Positions 42,320 to 52,233 are shown, counted from the first letter of the stretch. The stretch: 64,000 bases of DNA from Winogradskyella sp. (GCF_003712105.1 NZ_RHLG01000001.1:434001-498000); one strand, 5' to 3'. The notes: generated by a model from the letters alone, not told the origin. Translations and numbers: made by a program.

Positions 42320-43666
42320 GTGATTGCCAAAAGCCCCTATATTTTAAATCTATGTATTGTACTGCTTTTTTTTAATTGCAGTAACCCTGAACAATTAAAC
42401 ATCACAGCACCTGTAAGTTCATCGGTAGGTGATATTGAATTTATTACAACTTTAGGCGGTAGTGCAAACGAGAGCGCTCAATCTATAACATCAACAAATG
42501 ATGGCGGTTACGCTATATTAGGATTTACGCAAAGCAATGATGGAGATATTACTGATAAACAAGATTCGAGCTTTGACTATTGGTTACTTAAATATGATGC
42601 TAATAACAACCTACAATGGCAAAAAACATACGGAGGAACCAATGATGATAGAGGAAGCGAAATTATTCAAACTCAAGATGGTGGCTTTGCCATTATTGGC
42701 TCAAGCCAAAGCAACGATGTTGACGTCTCCTTAAATAATGGCTCAGAAGATTTCTGGATCGCTAAACTAGATAGTCAAGGTACTATTATATGGGAAAAAT
42801 CGCTAGGCTTTCAAGGTAATGACAATGGGGTTTCTGTAATACAAACTTCAGATTTAGGTTATTTATTAATTGGTGTTTTAGACGTCACAGCTTCTGGTGG
42901 TCAAGGCAATACAACTCGTGTTGCTACACGCCATGCAGGTGGTGATTATTGGGCAGTAAAATTAGATACTAACGGAGAATTACAGTGGAGTAAATTTTTT
43001 GGAGGCCTTTTTACAGATACTCCTGAAGGTGTAGTTCAAACACCAGATGGAGGTTTTATTATTGCAGGTGGTTCTGATAGTGCCGATACCGATATAACCA
43101 ATAATAAAGGATCTTACGATTTTTGGGTGGTTCGAATTGATGCTAATGGTATCCTTGTATGGGAAAAATCTTTTGGTGGTGATGAAATTGATCAAGCCAG
43201 AGCAATCGTAAAAACTAATGATGGCAATTATGTAATCGCTGGAGATACAAGAAGCAATAATACTGATGTGTCTTCAAATAATGGTGCTGCCGACTTATGG
43301 TTAATTCAAATCTCAATTGAAGGCAATCTTATTTGGGAAAAGACAATTGGCGGCACTAATTTTGATGTTGCAAGAGCTATTAAAACCACTCAAGACAATG
43401 GTTTTATTTTATCTGGCAGTTCGAGAAGTAGCGATGGCGATGTGTCAGAAAACAAAGGACAAAATGATGCTTGGGCTATAAAAGTTGATAGTAATGGAGA
43501 TTTACAATGGGAAGCATCTGTTGGAGGAAGCAATATTGATTTTGCTTATGGCGTTACAGAATTAAATGACAGGTCTATAATTGTTGTCGGTGATACAACA
43601 AGCAATGACGGTGATATTGATGATAATAGAGGTTTTACTGACCTACTACTTTTTAAAATAAATTAA
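42320..43666 (+). CDS. Seven-repeat beta-propeller lipoprotein (GTG start)
   Basis: A 448-aa lipoprotein (lipobox Phe-Phe-Asn-Cys near 17-20). It has seven repeats of about 55 residues, each with the pattern G-G-x-x-x-D-x-A/G ... T-x-D-G-G-Y-x-x-x-G-x-S/T ... D-x-W-x-x-K-x-D-x-x-G-x-x-x-W, which predicts a seven-bladed propeller. The frame has no ATG start; TTG at 42269 lies inside the previous gene, while GTG at 42320 gives a compact signal peptide 14 bases after that gene's stop. Co-transcribed with the anchor-B and MbnP genes. Role unknown. Confidence 0.8.
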   Translation: MIAKSPYILNLCIVLLFFNCSNPEQLNITAPVSSSVGDIEFITTLGGSANESAQSITSTNDGGYAILGFTQSNDGDITDKQDSSFDYWLLKYDANNNLQWQKTYGGTNDDRGSEIIQTQDGGFAIIGSSQSNDVDVSLNNGSEDFWIAKLDSQGTIIWEKSLGFQGNDNGVSVIQTSDLGYLLIGVLDVTASGGQGNTTRVATRHAGGDYWAVKLDTNGELQWSKFFGGLFTDTPEGVVQTPDGGFIIAGGSDSADTDITNNKGSYDFWVVRIDANGILVWEKSFGGDEIDQARAIVKTNDGNYVIAGDTRSNNTDVSSNNGAADLWLIQISIEGNLIWEKTIGGTNFDVARAIKTTQDNGFILSGSSRSSDGDVSENKGQNDAWAIKVDSNGDLQWEASVGGSNIDFAYGVTELNDRSIIVVGDTTSNDGDIDDNRGFTDLLLFKIN

Positions 43667-43673
43667 AGCAATT

Positions 43674-44450
43674 ATGAAGAAATTTTTAACGTTACTGTTA
43701 GTTGTATTTGTATGCACTAATTGTAGTGATGATGTTGACGATATTGTAAATGCAACACAAATTAATCCTGTGTTTTCCTTTACCCATAATTGGGAAGGCA
43801 TCCCAGTTACAAATGCCAATTTTAATTCGGTACAATACACTAACGCAAATGGTGAGATGTTAAGTATTGAGCGTTTGCGTTACGTAATATCTGATATAGT
43901 ATTTACTACAACTTCTAATGAAGTGTTAGAGTTGGATGCCTATAATTTAGTGGATGTTACTAACAACAATAACTTAGTTTTTCAAGTACCATTTACTATT
44001 CCAATAGGCAATTACAATAATGTGTCTTTCACTTTTGGATTTGACAATGAAGACAACTCTGAAAATTATGCCGATTTAAACTCTGCATCTTTCAATGTGC
44101 CAGATATGTTAGGAGGCGGTTACCATTATATGCAATTTGATGGTAAATATTTAGACGCAAGTAATTCTGAAGCGCCTTTTAATTATCATGCCATTCGGGC
44201 TGTAGATAACCCCGGTATGTCTCCAACGTTTCCTCAAGACACCTTCTTTACTGTTAATTTAGGTGCCGTAAATATTACGGGTGAAACTACTTTTAATATT
44301 GAAGTAAATCTTGCTGAATGGTTTCAAAATCCTAATACCTGGGACTTAAACCAATTAAATACTGTGCTTATGCCTAACTCAGCTGCTCAGATACAAATGT
44401 TTCAAAATGGGCAAAGTGTATTTAGCTTAGGTTCTGTTTCGCAACAATGA
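43674..44450 (+). CDS. MbnP family lipoprotein (putative copper-binding)
   Basis: A 258-aa lipoprotein (lipobox Cys-Thr-Asn-Cys at 17). The body matches the MbnP-like family: R-Y-V-I-S-D-I-V, F-T-F-G-F-D-N, G-Y-H-Y-M-Q-F-D-G-K-Y and N-L-A-E-W-F blocks. In methanotrophs MbnP binds copper after its MbnH partner, a di-haem peroxidase, oxidises a tryptophan. The MbnH-like gene is next door here, 5 bases downstream. Candidate tryptophans are in the N-terminal H-N-W and in E-W-F. I could not confirm the tryptophan at the equivalent position, so modification is an inference. Confidence 0.8.
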   Translation: MKKFLTLLLVVFVCTNCSDDVDDIVNATQINPVFSFTHNWEGIPVTNANFNSVQYTNANGEMLSIERLRYVISDIVFTTTSNEVLELDAYNLVDVTNNNNLVFQVPFTIPIGNYNNVSFTFGFDNEDNSENYADLNSASFNVPDMLGGGYHYMQFDGKYLDASNSEAPFNYHAIRAVDNPGMSPTFPQDTFFTVNLGAVNITGETTFNIEVNLAEWFQNPNTWDLNQLNTVLMPNSAAQIQMFQNGQSVFSLGSVSQQ

Positions 44451-44454
44451 ATTT

Positions 44455-45513
44455 TTGAAAAAGATTTGTTACATATTATGTATCGTTCTATTTATTGTAT
44501 CCTGCTCTAGTAGTGACAATGAAGGTTACACACCTGTAGCTGTAGATTTAGAAATTCCTGAGATTTTTTCAAGCAATATATTGCCACCGGTAATACCAAA
44601 CACCAATCCACTTACTGAAGAAGGAATTGCTCTAGGAAAACGATTGTTTTTTGATAGGATTTTATCTGCTGATGAAACCATATCATGTGCTAGTTGCCAT
44701 TCGCCTCAAAATGCGTTTTCGGATAATTCAGCTACTAGTGTAGGTGTTGATGGTTTAAGTGGAACTAGAAACTCAATGCCACTATTTAATTTGGCATGGA
44801 ATTATAACGAACGCTTTGCTTGGGATGGAAAAGAACTAAGCTTAGAAAGACAAGTAATTGAACCCGTTCAAAATCCGCTTGAAATGCACAGCGATTGGGA
44901 CGATGTTATTAATAAGCTACAAGGGCATCCGGAATACCCGGAGTTATTTTCAAGAGCATTTAATACATCGACAATTACACAAGATTTAGTGACTAAAGCC
45001 ATAGCACAATTTGAACGCACCATGATTTCGGCCAACTCAAAATTCGATAGATATTCGCTTGGGCAAGCCACTTTAACTCCTCAAGAACTTAATGGCTTGG
45101 ATGTTTTTCTTCGTGAAGACAAAGGAGATTGCTTTCATTGTCATGGTAATCCAAATAACCCTTTGTGGACAGATAATGACTTTCACAACAATGGCCTTGA
45201 TGCTACATTTACCGATTTAGGATTAGGAGCAGTGTCAGGTGACCCCAATGACAATGGTAAGTTTAGGTCACCATCATTAAGGAATTTGGTTTATACGGCA
45301 CCATACATGCATGACGGTCGTTTTCAGACTCTTGATGACGTTATAGATTTTTACAGTGAGGGTTTACAAAATTCTCCAACCATCGATCCATTAATGAAAA
45401 ATATAGATCAAGGTGGCGCTCAACTTTCGCCAGAAGACAAAGCAGACTTAAAAGCGTTTCTGTTAACCTTATCAGACCCGTCATTTCTTACAAATCCTGC
45501 ATTTCAAAACTAA
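44455..45513 (+). CDS. Di-haem cytochrome c peroxidase, MbnH/MauG-like
   Basis: A 352-aa lipoprotein with an ideal lipobox (Leu-Phe-Ile-Val-Ser-Cys, 17). Two haem-c motifs: C78-A-S-C-H82 and C226-F-H-C-H230. A T-A-P-Y-M-H-D-G-R-F-Q-T-L segment near 280-295 is typical of the CcpA/MauG family. The start codon is TTG; no ATG is available before the signal peptide. With MbnP upstream it is probably the oxidase that modifies or loads that protein, though it could be an ordinary peroxidase reducing H2O2. Confidence 0.88.
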   Translation: MKKICYILCIVLFIVSCSSSDNEGYTPVAVDLEIPEIFSSNILPPVIPNTNPLTEEGIALGKRLFFDRILSADETISCASCHSPQNAFSDNSATSVGVDGLSGTRNSMPLFNLAWNYNERFAWDGKELSLERQVIEPVQNPLEMHSDWDDVINKLQGHPEYPELFSRAFNTSTITQDLVTKAIAQFERTMISANSKFDRYSLGQATLTPQELNGLDVFLREDKGDCFHCHGNPNNPLWTDNDFHNNGLDATFTDLGLGAVSGDPNDNGKFRSPSLRNLVYTAPYMHDGRFQTLDDVIDFYSEGLQNSPTIDPLMKNIDQGGAQLSPEDKADLKAFLLTLSDPSFLTNPAFQN

Positions 45514-45620
45514 GATTTTTCAACAAAATGTTATAGTTTTGTGTATTTCATCGAAAAAAAGAGCATTTCAGCTTAAAAAGTGTTTTGATTCCCTATATTG
45601 CTTTTCCCAAATCACTATTA

Positions 45621-45836
45621 ATGAAACCTACCAATACAGATAATATATCTTGTATCGTTTTTGGTCATAATTTCTACAAGCCTGAAGATGGCAAGGGTGA
45701 CCAGTTACTTTGCAAAAATTGTAGCGCAAAAGTTACTATAGACGATCACGGTGACTTCAATTCTAGTGGCGCAACAGATAAAATATTCGAAGTTGCACTT
45801 CGCAAACTATTCTTACTTAAGCGAAAGGTTGCATAG
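45621..45836 (+). CDS. Mini zinc-ribbon-like protein (C-FGHN-CxxC), paralog 2
   Basis: A 71-aa paralog of the 37902 gene: C-I-V-F-G-H-N-F near 11-18 and L-L-C-K-N-C near 29-34, then a helix and a basic tail. TTG at 45585 extends the frame; ATG 45621 is the natural start, 7 bases after TTCCCAAATC, a motif shared with the other paralog at nearly the same distance. No operon partner is evident; the SUF promoter lies beyond its end. Confidence 0.6.
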   Translation: MKPTNTDNISCIVFGHNFYKPEDGKGDQLLCKNCSAKVTIDDHGDFNSSGATDKIFEVALRKLFLLKRKVA

Positions 45837-45921
45837 CCATTCACTACTACTTAGTTCTCTAGACAAAGATTTGCATAACTAATTCCTATTTGGTCATATC
45901 ATAATATAATGTTAGTTATTG

Positions 45922-45951
45922 TTGGCAAAAGCCTGTTATGTCGTATCTTTG
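45922..45951 (+). promoter_or_regulatory. SUF operon promoter (TTG, 19 bases, TATCTTTG)
   Basis: -33 TTG at 45922-45924 and -7 TATCTTTG at 45944-45951 with a 19-base spacer. The leader to the sufA ATG is about 25 bases. No IscR-like site could be recognised with confidence. Confidence 0.75.
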
Positions 45952-45983
45952 CACTCTATTTAGATAAAATCTAATTAAGAATT

Positions 45984-46313
45984 ATGATTAAAGTATCTGA
46001 TACTGCAAAAAAGAAAGTCGTTGAGCTTATGAGTGACGATGGCTTTGATGTGTCTAAAGACTTCATCAGAGTTGGCGTTAAGAGCGGTGGATGTTCTGGA
46101 CTTTCTTATGATTTAAAATTTGATAATACTAAAGCCGAAGAAGACAAAGTTTTTGAGGATAACGGCGTACGTATTATAGTTGATAAAAAAAGCTTCTTGT
46201 ACCTAATAGGAACTACTTTAGAATATTCTGGAGGACTAAACGGTACTGGCTTTGTGTTTAATAATCCTAATGCCAACAGAACTTGTGGTTGTGGCGAATC
46301 TTTTTCACTTTAA
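45984..46313 (+). CDS. sufA: A-type iron-sulfur carrier protein
   Basis: A 109-aa HesB/IscA-type scaffold or carrier. The three conserved cysteines are present: Cys37 in G-G-C-S-G and Cys101/Cys103 in T-C-G-C-G. It receives clusters from the SufBCD scaffold and passes them to client proteins. First gene of the operon, 11 bases before sufB. Confidence 0.93.
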   Translation: MIKVSDTAKKKVVELMSDDGFDVSKDFIRVGVKSGGCSGLSYDLKFDNTKAEEDKVFEDNGVRIIVDKKSFLYLIGTTLEYSGGLNGTGFVFNNPNANRTCGCGESFSL

Positions 46314-46324
46314 GTAAATAGGCT

Positions 46325-47773
46325 ATGTCAAAATATACTGAAGACGATTTAAGGGAAGAGTTAAAAACCAAAGAATATGAGTATGGTTTTTACACAGACA
46401 TTGAGTCTGAAACGTTTCCCAATGGGTTAAACGAAGATATCGTAAGAGCGATTTCTAAGAAAAAGAATGAGCCTGAATGGATGACCAATTGGCGATTAGA
46501 AGCCTTTAAGGTGTGGAAAGAAATGACTGAGCCTGAATGGGCTAACGTTCATTACGAAAAGCCAGACTTTCAGGCTATATCCTATTATTCAGCGCCAAAC
46601 AGCAAACCTAAATATGATAGCTTAGATGAGGTTGACCCAGAACTATTGGCGACGTTCGAAAAATTAGGAATCTCACTTGATGAGCAAAAGAAATTAGCCG
46701 GTGTAGCTATGGATGTTGTTGTAGACTCAGTTTCAGTTGCTACTACATTCAAAAAGACGCTTGCTGAAAAGGGTATCATTTTTATGAGTATTTCTGAGGC
46801 TATTCAAGAATACCCAGAATTGGTTAAAAAATATATTGGTACGGTTGTACCACAGAAAGACAACTTCTATGCGGCATTAAACTCAGCTGTGTTTAGTGAT
46901 GGTAGTTTTTGCTATATCCCAAAAGGTGTAAGATGCCCAATGGAGCTTTCTACGTATTTTAGAATAAATCAAGCCGGAACTGGGCAATTTGAAAGAACAC
47001 TCGTTATTGCCGACGAAGGCAGTTACGTCTCGTACCTTGAAGGTTGTACAGCTCCAAGTCGAGACGAAAATCAATTGCATGCCGCAGTGGTAGAATTAAT
47101 AGCTATGGAAGATGCAGAGATTAAATACAGTACTGTTCAAAATTGGTTCCCTGGAAATGCTGAAGGTAAAGGTGGTGTTTACAACTTTGTTACCAAAAGA
47201 GGACTTTGCGAAAAGAATGCAAAAATCTCTTGGACTCAGGTTGAAACAGGAAGTGCTGTAACTTGGAAGTATCCATCTTGTGTGCTTAAAGGAGATAATT
47301 CAATTGGTGAGTTTTACTCTATAGCTGTTACTAATAATTATCAGCAAGCAGATACGGGTACAAAAATGATTCATTTAGGTAAGAATACTAAATCTACAAT
47401 CATATCCAAAGGTATTTCAGCTGGTAAGTCTCAAAACTCATATAGAGGTTTAGTGCAAATTAGTTCTAGAGCTGAGAATGCCCGAAATTTTTCACAATGT
47501 GATAGCTTATTAATGGGTAACGAATGCGGTGCACATACATTTCCATATATCGAAGCAAAAAATAAATCCGCTCAAATAGAACACGAAGCTACAACGAGTA
47601 AAATTGGTGAAGACCAAATCTTTTACTGTAACCAACGTGGTATTGATACTGAAAAAGCAATTGCACTTATTGTAAATGGTTTCAGTAAAGAAGTATTAAA
47701 CAAATTACCTATGGAATTTGCTGTTGAAGCACAAAAACTTCTTGAAATCAGCTTAGAAGGTTCTGTAGGATAA
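46325..47773 (+). CDS. sufB: Fe-S cluster assembly protein SufB
   Basis: A 482-aa scaffold subunit of SufBC2D, on which nascent clusters form. The conserved Y-L-E-G-C-T-A-P block, the Q-N-W-F-P-G-N motif and the [12 protein letters not shown] block are intact. Length is normal. The next gene is a lipoprotein rather than the usual sufC. Confidence 0.97.
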   Translation: MSKYTEDDLREELKTKEYEYGFYTDIESETFPNGLNEDIVRAISKKKNEPEWMTNWRLEAFKVWKEMTEPEWANVHYEKPDFQAISYYSAPNSKPKYDSLDEVDPELLATFEKLGISLDEQKKLAGVAMDVVVDSVSVATTFKKTLAEKGIIFMSISEAIQEYPELVKKYIGTVVPQKDNFYAALNSAVFSDGSFCYIPKGVRCPMELSTYFRINQAGTGQFERTLVIADEGSYVSYLEGCTAPSRDENQLHAAVVELIAMEDAEIKYSTVQNWFPGNAEGKGGVYNFVTKRGLCEKNAKISWTQVETGSAVTWKYPSCVLKGDNSIGEFYSIAVTNNYQQADTGTKMIHLGKNTKSTIISKGISAGKSQNSYRGLVQISSRAENARNFSQCDSLLMGNECGAHTFPYIEAKNKSAQIEHEATTSKIGEDQIFYCNQRGIDTEKAIALIVNGFSKEVLNKLPMEFAVEAQKLLEISLEGSVG

Positions 47774-47792
47774 ACAATCAATAAGACTCACA

Positions 47793-48200
47793 ATGAAGAG
47801 AATAATCATTTTATTACTAATCGTTTCTGGTATTACATCATGTAAAAATGATGGAAAAACCGACACTGATCAGGTGAATACTTCAAATTCTTATGACCAA
47901 AACGATGGTTTAATCACACTAAGAGGTGATTTTATTTACGATGAAAATCAAAATGCTGCAGTGATCCAAACCGCAAGTTCAATATATGGGGTTGTTATAG
48001 ATGATAACATGAAAGCTTTAAACGAAAAAGTCAAAGCTTACAAAAAAGAGTCTACAGATATGGTGCCAGTTACTGTTAGAGCAAAACGTTTTGAAAGCAA
48101 CGATGAAAACACTTGGGAGTTCTTTATAGAAATAAAAGAAACTATTAAGATCGAAGCACCAGACCCAACCAAAAATGATATTATAAAAGTAGAAAACTAA
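47793..48200 (+). CDS. Small lipoprotein embedded in SUF operon (OB-fold-like)
   Basis: A 135-aa lipoprotein with lipobox Gly-Ile-Thr-Ser-Cys (17). The mature part has a five-strand pattern reminiscent of a tRNA_anti-like OB fold ([10 protein letters not shown] ... [11 protein letters not shown]). It lies between sufB and sufC, with 19 and 4 bases to its neighbours, so it must be co-transcribed, yet its product is envelope-located while SUF proteins are cytoplasmic. The function in this setting is unknown. Confidence 0.75.
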   Translation: MKRIIILLLIVSGITSCKNDGKTDTDQVNTSNSYDQNDGLITLRGDFIYDENQNAAVIQTASSIYGVVIDDNMKALNEKVKAYKKESTDMVPVTVRAKRFESNDENTWEFFIEIKETIKIEAPDPTKNDIIKVEN

Positions 48201-48204
48201 GACT

Positions 48205-48957
48205 ATGTTAAGGATAAATAACTTGCACGCAAGTGTAGAAGATAAGCCAATTTTAAAAGGCATTAACTTAGAAGTTAAACCTGGAGAAGTCCACGCAATC
48301 ATGGGACCAAATGGTTCGGGTAAAAGCACTTTAGCTTCTGTTATTGCAGGTAAGGAAGATTATGAAGTAGATGAAGGTGAGATTATTTTAGAAGGAGAAG
48401 ACTTAGAAGAGTTAGGTCCGGAAGAACGTGCTCACAAAGGTATTTTCATGTCGTTTCAATATCCTGTAGAAATTCCTGGAGTTACCGTGACTAATTTCAT
48501 GAAAACTGCTATTAACGAAACTCGAAAAGCTAAAGGCCTAGAAGAAATGCCCGCTAACCAAATGCTGAAGCTTATCCGTGAAAAATCAGAGCTTTTAGAA
48601 ATAGACCGAAAGTTTTTATCACGTTCACTTAACGAAGGCTTTTCTGGTGGTGAGAAAAAACGTAATGAGATTTTTCAAATGGCAATGTTAGAGCCAAAAT
48701 TGGCTATTCTTGACGAAACAGATTCTGGCTTAGACATCGATGCATTGCGAATTGTTGCGAACGGTGTTAACAAGCTAAAATCAAAAGACAATGCTGTAGT
48801 TGTAATTACACATTACCAAAGACTTTTAGACCATATTGTTCCTGATTATGTACATGTATTATACAACGGACGCATTGTAAAGTCTGGAACTGCCGAATTA
48901 GCTCATGAGCTTGAAGCTAAAGGCTACGATTGGATTAAAGAAGAAGTAAACGCTTAA
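48205..48957 (+). CDS. sufC: Fe-S cluster assembly ATPase SufC
   Basis: A 250-aa ABC-type ATPase of the SufBC2D complex. Walker [10 protein letters not shown] near 35-43, signature S-G-G-E-K-K-R-N-E near 149-157 and Walker [13 protein letters not shown] near 170. It is soluble; it drives conformational change of SufB/SufD. Confidence 0.97.
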   Translation: MLRINNLHASVEDKPILKGINLEVKPGEVHAIMGPNGSGKSTLASVIAGKEDYEVDEGEIILEGEDLEELGPEERAHKGIFMSFQYPVEIPGVTVTNFMKTAINETRKAKGLEEMPANQMLKLIREKSELLEIDRKFLSRSLNEGFSGGEKKRNEIFQMAMLEPKLAILDETDSGLDIDALRIVANGVNKLKSKDNAVVVITHYQRLLDHIVPDYVHVLYNGRIVKSGTAELAHELEAKGYDWIKEEVNA

Positions 48958-48969
48958 TTATTAAGCCTT

Positions 48970-50283
48970 ATGGAATTAAAAGAAAAACTAATATCATCTT
49001 TCATGGCATTCGAAAATACAGTGAATGTAGATTCGCCTATACATGATATTAGAATTAACGCTATTAAGAGATTTGAAACTCAAGGTTTCCCAACAAAAAA
49101 GCAGGAAGCTTGGAAATACACCTCTCTAAATTCAGTTTTAAAAACAGATTTTAGTGTCTTCCCAAAAGACATTGAAGCATTAGACTATAAGACAGTTAAG
49201 AAGTATTTAATTGATGAAATCGACTCATACAAAATTGTATTTGTTGATGGGCAATATGCTTCTCACCTATCTGAAACCACACACGATGATATTGATGTTT
49301 GCTTAATGTCATCTGCACTTACTAAGGCGAAATATAAACCTGTAATTGACAATTATTTCAACAAAATTGCGACTACCGATGGTTTAACGTCTTTGAATAC
49401 TGCATTTTCTGCTGAAGGTGCATACATCTATATTCCTAGACATAAAGCGATAAAGAAGCCTATACAAATTGTTCATTTTTCTACAGGTAATGAAGCGGCT
49501 TTAATGTTACAGCCAAGAAACCTAATTGTTGTTGAAGAAAACGCTTACGTGCAGGTTATAGAACGCCATCAAAGCCTTACTGATAACCCAACACTTACCA
49601 ATAGCGTTACTGAAATTTTTGCAGATAAACGCGCTATCGTAGATTATTACAAAATCCAAAATGATAAGCAATCTGCTACTTTAATAGACAACACGTTTAT
49701 TAATCAGAAGAATGATAGTAATGCTAAAGTGCATACGTTTTCGTTTGGTGGAAAATTAACGCGTAATAATTTAAATTTCTATCAAAATGGTGAGCATATA
49801 GACTCTACAATGAAAGGTGTTACCATCATTGGAGATAAACAGCATGTAGATCACAATACCTTAGTACATCATATTGAGCCTAATTGTGAAAGTCATCAAG
49901 ATTACAAAGGTATTTTTGATGAAAACTCAACAGGTGTTTTTAACGGAAAAGTTGTTGTAGAAAAGGAAGCCCAAAAGACTAATGCATTTCAAGCAAATAA
50001 CAACATTTTAATAAACGATAAGGCAACTATAAACACAAAACCTCAGCTCGAAATTTTTGCTGATGATGTACGTTGCTCTCACGGTTGTACCATTGGCCAA
50101 TTAGATGAGAGTGCTTTATTCTATTTACGTTCTCGTGGTATTCCAGAAAAAGAAGCTCGAGGATTATTGATGTATGCATTTAGTAATACGGTATTAGATT
50201 CAGTAAAAATCCCTGAGTTAAAAAACAGAATTACTAAGATAATTGCCAATAAACTAGGAGTTAATATTGGGTTTGATTTATAG
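48970..50283 (+). CDS. sufD: Fe-S cluster assembly protein SufD
   Basis: A 437-aa SufB-related partner. Conserved K-A-x-x-N-x-x-L-L-I/N-D-K-A blocks are visible near 335-350, with C-S-H-G-C-T-I-G-Q-L-D-E and the R-G-I-P-E-K-E-A-R segments. Its stop is directly followed by the sufS ATG (TAGATG). Confidence 0.95.
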   Translation: MELKEKLISSFMAFENTVNVDSPIHDIRINAIKRFETQGFPTKKQEAWKYTSLNSVLKTDFSVFPKDIEALDYKTVKKYLIDEIDSYKIVFVDGQYASHLSETTHDDIDVCLMSSALTKAKYKPVIDNYFNKIATTDGLTSLNTAFSAEGAYIYIPRHKAIKKPIQIVHFSTGNEAALMLQPRNLIVVEENAYVQVIERHQSLTDNPTLTNSVTEIFADKRAIVDYYKIQNDKQSATLIDNTFINQKNDSNAKVHTFSFGGKLTRNNLNFYQNGEHIDSTMKGVTIIGDKQHVDHNTLVHHIEPNCESHQDYKGIFDENSTGVFNGKVVVEKEAQKTNAFQANNNILINDKATINTKPQLEIFADDVRCSHGCTIGQLDESALFYLRSRGIPEKEARGLLMYAFSNTVLDSVKIPELKNRITKIIANKLGVNIGFDL

Positions 50284-51522
50284 ATGAGTAACACTCAAAA
50301 TCATACTGGTTTTAATGTTGAAATTATTCGTCAGGATTTTCCAATTCTCAACCGAAAAGTTAATGGCAAGCCATTAATCTATTTCGATAATGCAGCTACT
50401 TCGCAAACACCTCAGCAAGTCATTGATGTCATTGTAGATTACTACACCAATTACAATGCTAATATACATCGTGGTGTCCACGCTTTAAGCCAAGAAGCTA
50501 CTGATGCTTACGAAGAAGCACGTATTAAAATTCAAAATCATTTTAATGCAAAACATAGCCATGAGATCATTTATACTTCAGGTACAACTCATGGTATTAA
50601 TTTAGTAGCTAATGGATTTTCTTCAGTTCTAAAAAAAGGAGATGAAGTTATAGTTTCTGCTTTAGAACATCATAGCAATATTGTACCCTGGCAAATGCTC
50701 TGTGAACGCACAGGCGCTTCACTTAGAGTAATTCCTATGAACGAAAATGGTGAATTAATCTTATCTGAATTCGATTCACTTTTAAATGATAATACAAAAC
50801 TTGTTTTTGTAAATCACATTTCTAACGCTCTAGGAACCATAAATCCTATTGAAAGCATTATTAAAAAAGCACATAGTGTTGGTGCTGCTGTTTTAGTGGA
50901 TGGTGCACAATCTTGCCCACATATCAAGCCAGATGTTCAAGCTCTAGATGTTGACTTTTATGTGTGTTCGGCTCACAAAATATGCGGCCCTACTGGTGTT
51001 GGAATGCTTTATGGTAAAGAAGAATGGCTAAATAAATTACCACCTTACCAAGGTGGTGGCGAAATGATTGCTGAAGTCTCTTTTGAGAAAACCACTTATG
51101 CCAACTTACCGCACAAATTTGAGGCAGGCACACCAAATGTTTGTGGTGGTATTGCTTTTGGTGCAGCATTAGATTATATGAATAGTGTTGGTTTTGATGC
51201 TATTGCCAACTATGAACATGAGCTTCTAAATTATGCTACTCAACAGATGCTTCAAATTGAAGATCTAAAGATTTATGGTACAGCAAAGCATAAAACCTCT
51301 GTTATTTCTTTTAATGTTGGTGATATTCACCCTTACGATATAGGTACCATCTTAGACAAAATGGGCATTGCTGTCCGCACTGGGCATCATTGTGCACAAC
51401 CTATAATGGACTTTTATAAAATACCAGGCACCATCAGAGCTTCTTTTATGTTTTACAATACTAAAGAAGAAATTGACACCTTTATCTCTGCTTTAAAAAA
51501 AGCAGTAATGATGCTTTCTTAA
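50284..51522 (+). CDS. sufS: Cysteine desulfurase SufS
   Basis: A 412-aa PLP enzyme that mobilises sulfur from cysteine. PLP lysine K232 in S-A-H-K-I-C-G; the active cysteine C370 in R-T-G-H-H-C-A-Q-P. The class V aminotransferase fold, length and position in the operon are all as expected. Sulfur is passed to SufE, encoded further downstream. Confidence 0.97.
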   Translation: MSNTQNHTGFNVEIIRQDFPILNRKVNGKPLIYFDNAATSQTPQQVIDVIVDYYTNYNANIHRGVHALSQEATDAYEEARIKIQNHFNAKHSHEIIYTSGTTHGINLVANGFSSVLKKGDEVIVSALEHHSNIVPWQMLCERTGASLRVIPMNENGELILSEFDSLLNDNTKLVFVNHISNALGTINPIESIIKKAHSVGAAVLVDGAQSCPHIKPDVQALDVDFYVCSAHKICGPTGVGMLYGKEEWLNKLPPYQGGGEMIAEVSFEKTTYANLPHKFEAGTPNVCGGIAFGAALDYMNSVGFDAIANYEHELLNYATQQMLQIEDLKIYGTAKHKTSVISFNVGDIHPYDIGTILDKMGIAVRTGHHCAQPIMDFYKIPGTIRASFMFYNTKEEIDTFISALKKAVMMLS

Positions 51523-51605
51523 AAGACGAAAGATCCAAACTTTAGATTTGGCATAATTCCTGTTATCCTCAATTTGTAATATATTTATATAAAATCTGAG
51601 AACTC

Positions 51606-52208
51606 ATGAAATTTTTATTCAGCATTATAGCAGTGGTTATGTTAACCGAATCTTGCAATTCTTCAAAAGAAGCAGCTTCAGATTCTAAGAAAGCAGTTGT
51701 TGAAAACGTAGAAATGAAGAAAGAAGTGGCTACGAATACAGAGCCAAAGAAACAAGACATAAAAAAGACAGAAACAAAGTCTAACAAAAATACATTTGAT
51801 AAAAACCTGCTTACAGATAAAGAAAAAGCTGTACAGAAAAACTACGGTACAGCTATAATTTATGAAGCTATATCAAGAGGATTTGCAAAGTATGTTTACA
51901 TTACTGAAGATAAAGTCTTACTATCTACAGATCGAAGTCTTCAAAAAATGGACGAATACAAATGTGACGCTAATGACTGGCAAACTATACAATCACTTAT
52001 AAAAAAGTTAGACACCAAAGCCATGGGTTCTTTAAAGGCACCTACGGACAAACGTCTATATGATGGTGCAGCTCATGCAACATTGACCCTTAAACAAGGA
52101 GATTTAGCTTATATAACACCAACTTTTGACGATGGATTTCCTCCAGAAGAAATCAAAGAACTCGTTAATAAAGTGTTATCAGTAGGAGAAAAAGTTAAAA
52201 AACAGTAG
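51606..52208 (+). CDS. Lipoprotein of unknown function within SUF operon
   Basis: A 200-aa lipoprotein (lipobox Leu-Thr-Glu-Ser-Cys, 17) with a Lys/Glu/Thr-rich linker (about 20-65) and a compact alpha/beta C-terminal domain (R-G-F-A-K-Y-V-Y-I-T-E-D-K-V-L-L-S, then Y-D-G-A-A-H-A-T-L-T-L). I do not recognise the domain. It is the second envelope lipoprotein among cytoplasmic SUF genes. The gap before it is 83 bases, and a -7 box follows its stop, so it might be on a partly separate transcript. Confidence 0.7.
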   Translation: MKFLFSIIAVVMLTESCNSSKEAASDSKKAVVENVEMKKEVATNTEPKKQDIKKTETKSNKNTFDKNLLTDKEKAVQKNYGTAIIYEAISRGFAKYVYITEDKVLLSTDRSLQKMDEYKCDANDWQTIQSLIKKLDTKAMGSLKAPTDKRLYDGAAHATLTLKQGDLAYITPTFDDGFPPEEIKELVNKVLSVGEKVKKQ

Positions 52209-52216
52209 TACTTTTG
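52209..52216 (+). promoter_or_regulatory. Internal -7 box (TACTTTTG) before sufE
   Basis: Exact TAnnTTTG starting on the base after the preceding stop codon, 17 bases before the sufE ATG at 52234. No -33 TTG at normal spacing, so it may be weak or fortuitous. Confidence 0.35.
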
Positions 52217-52233
52217 TTGTCAAATATGTGGCA

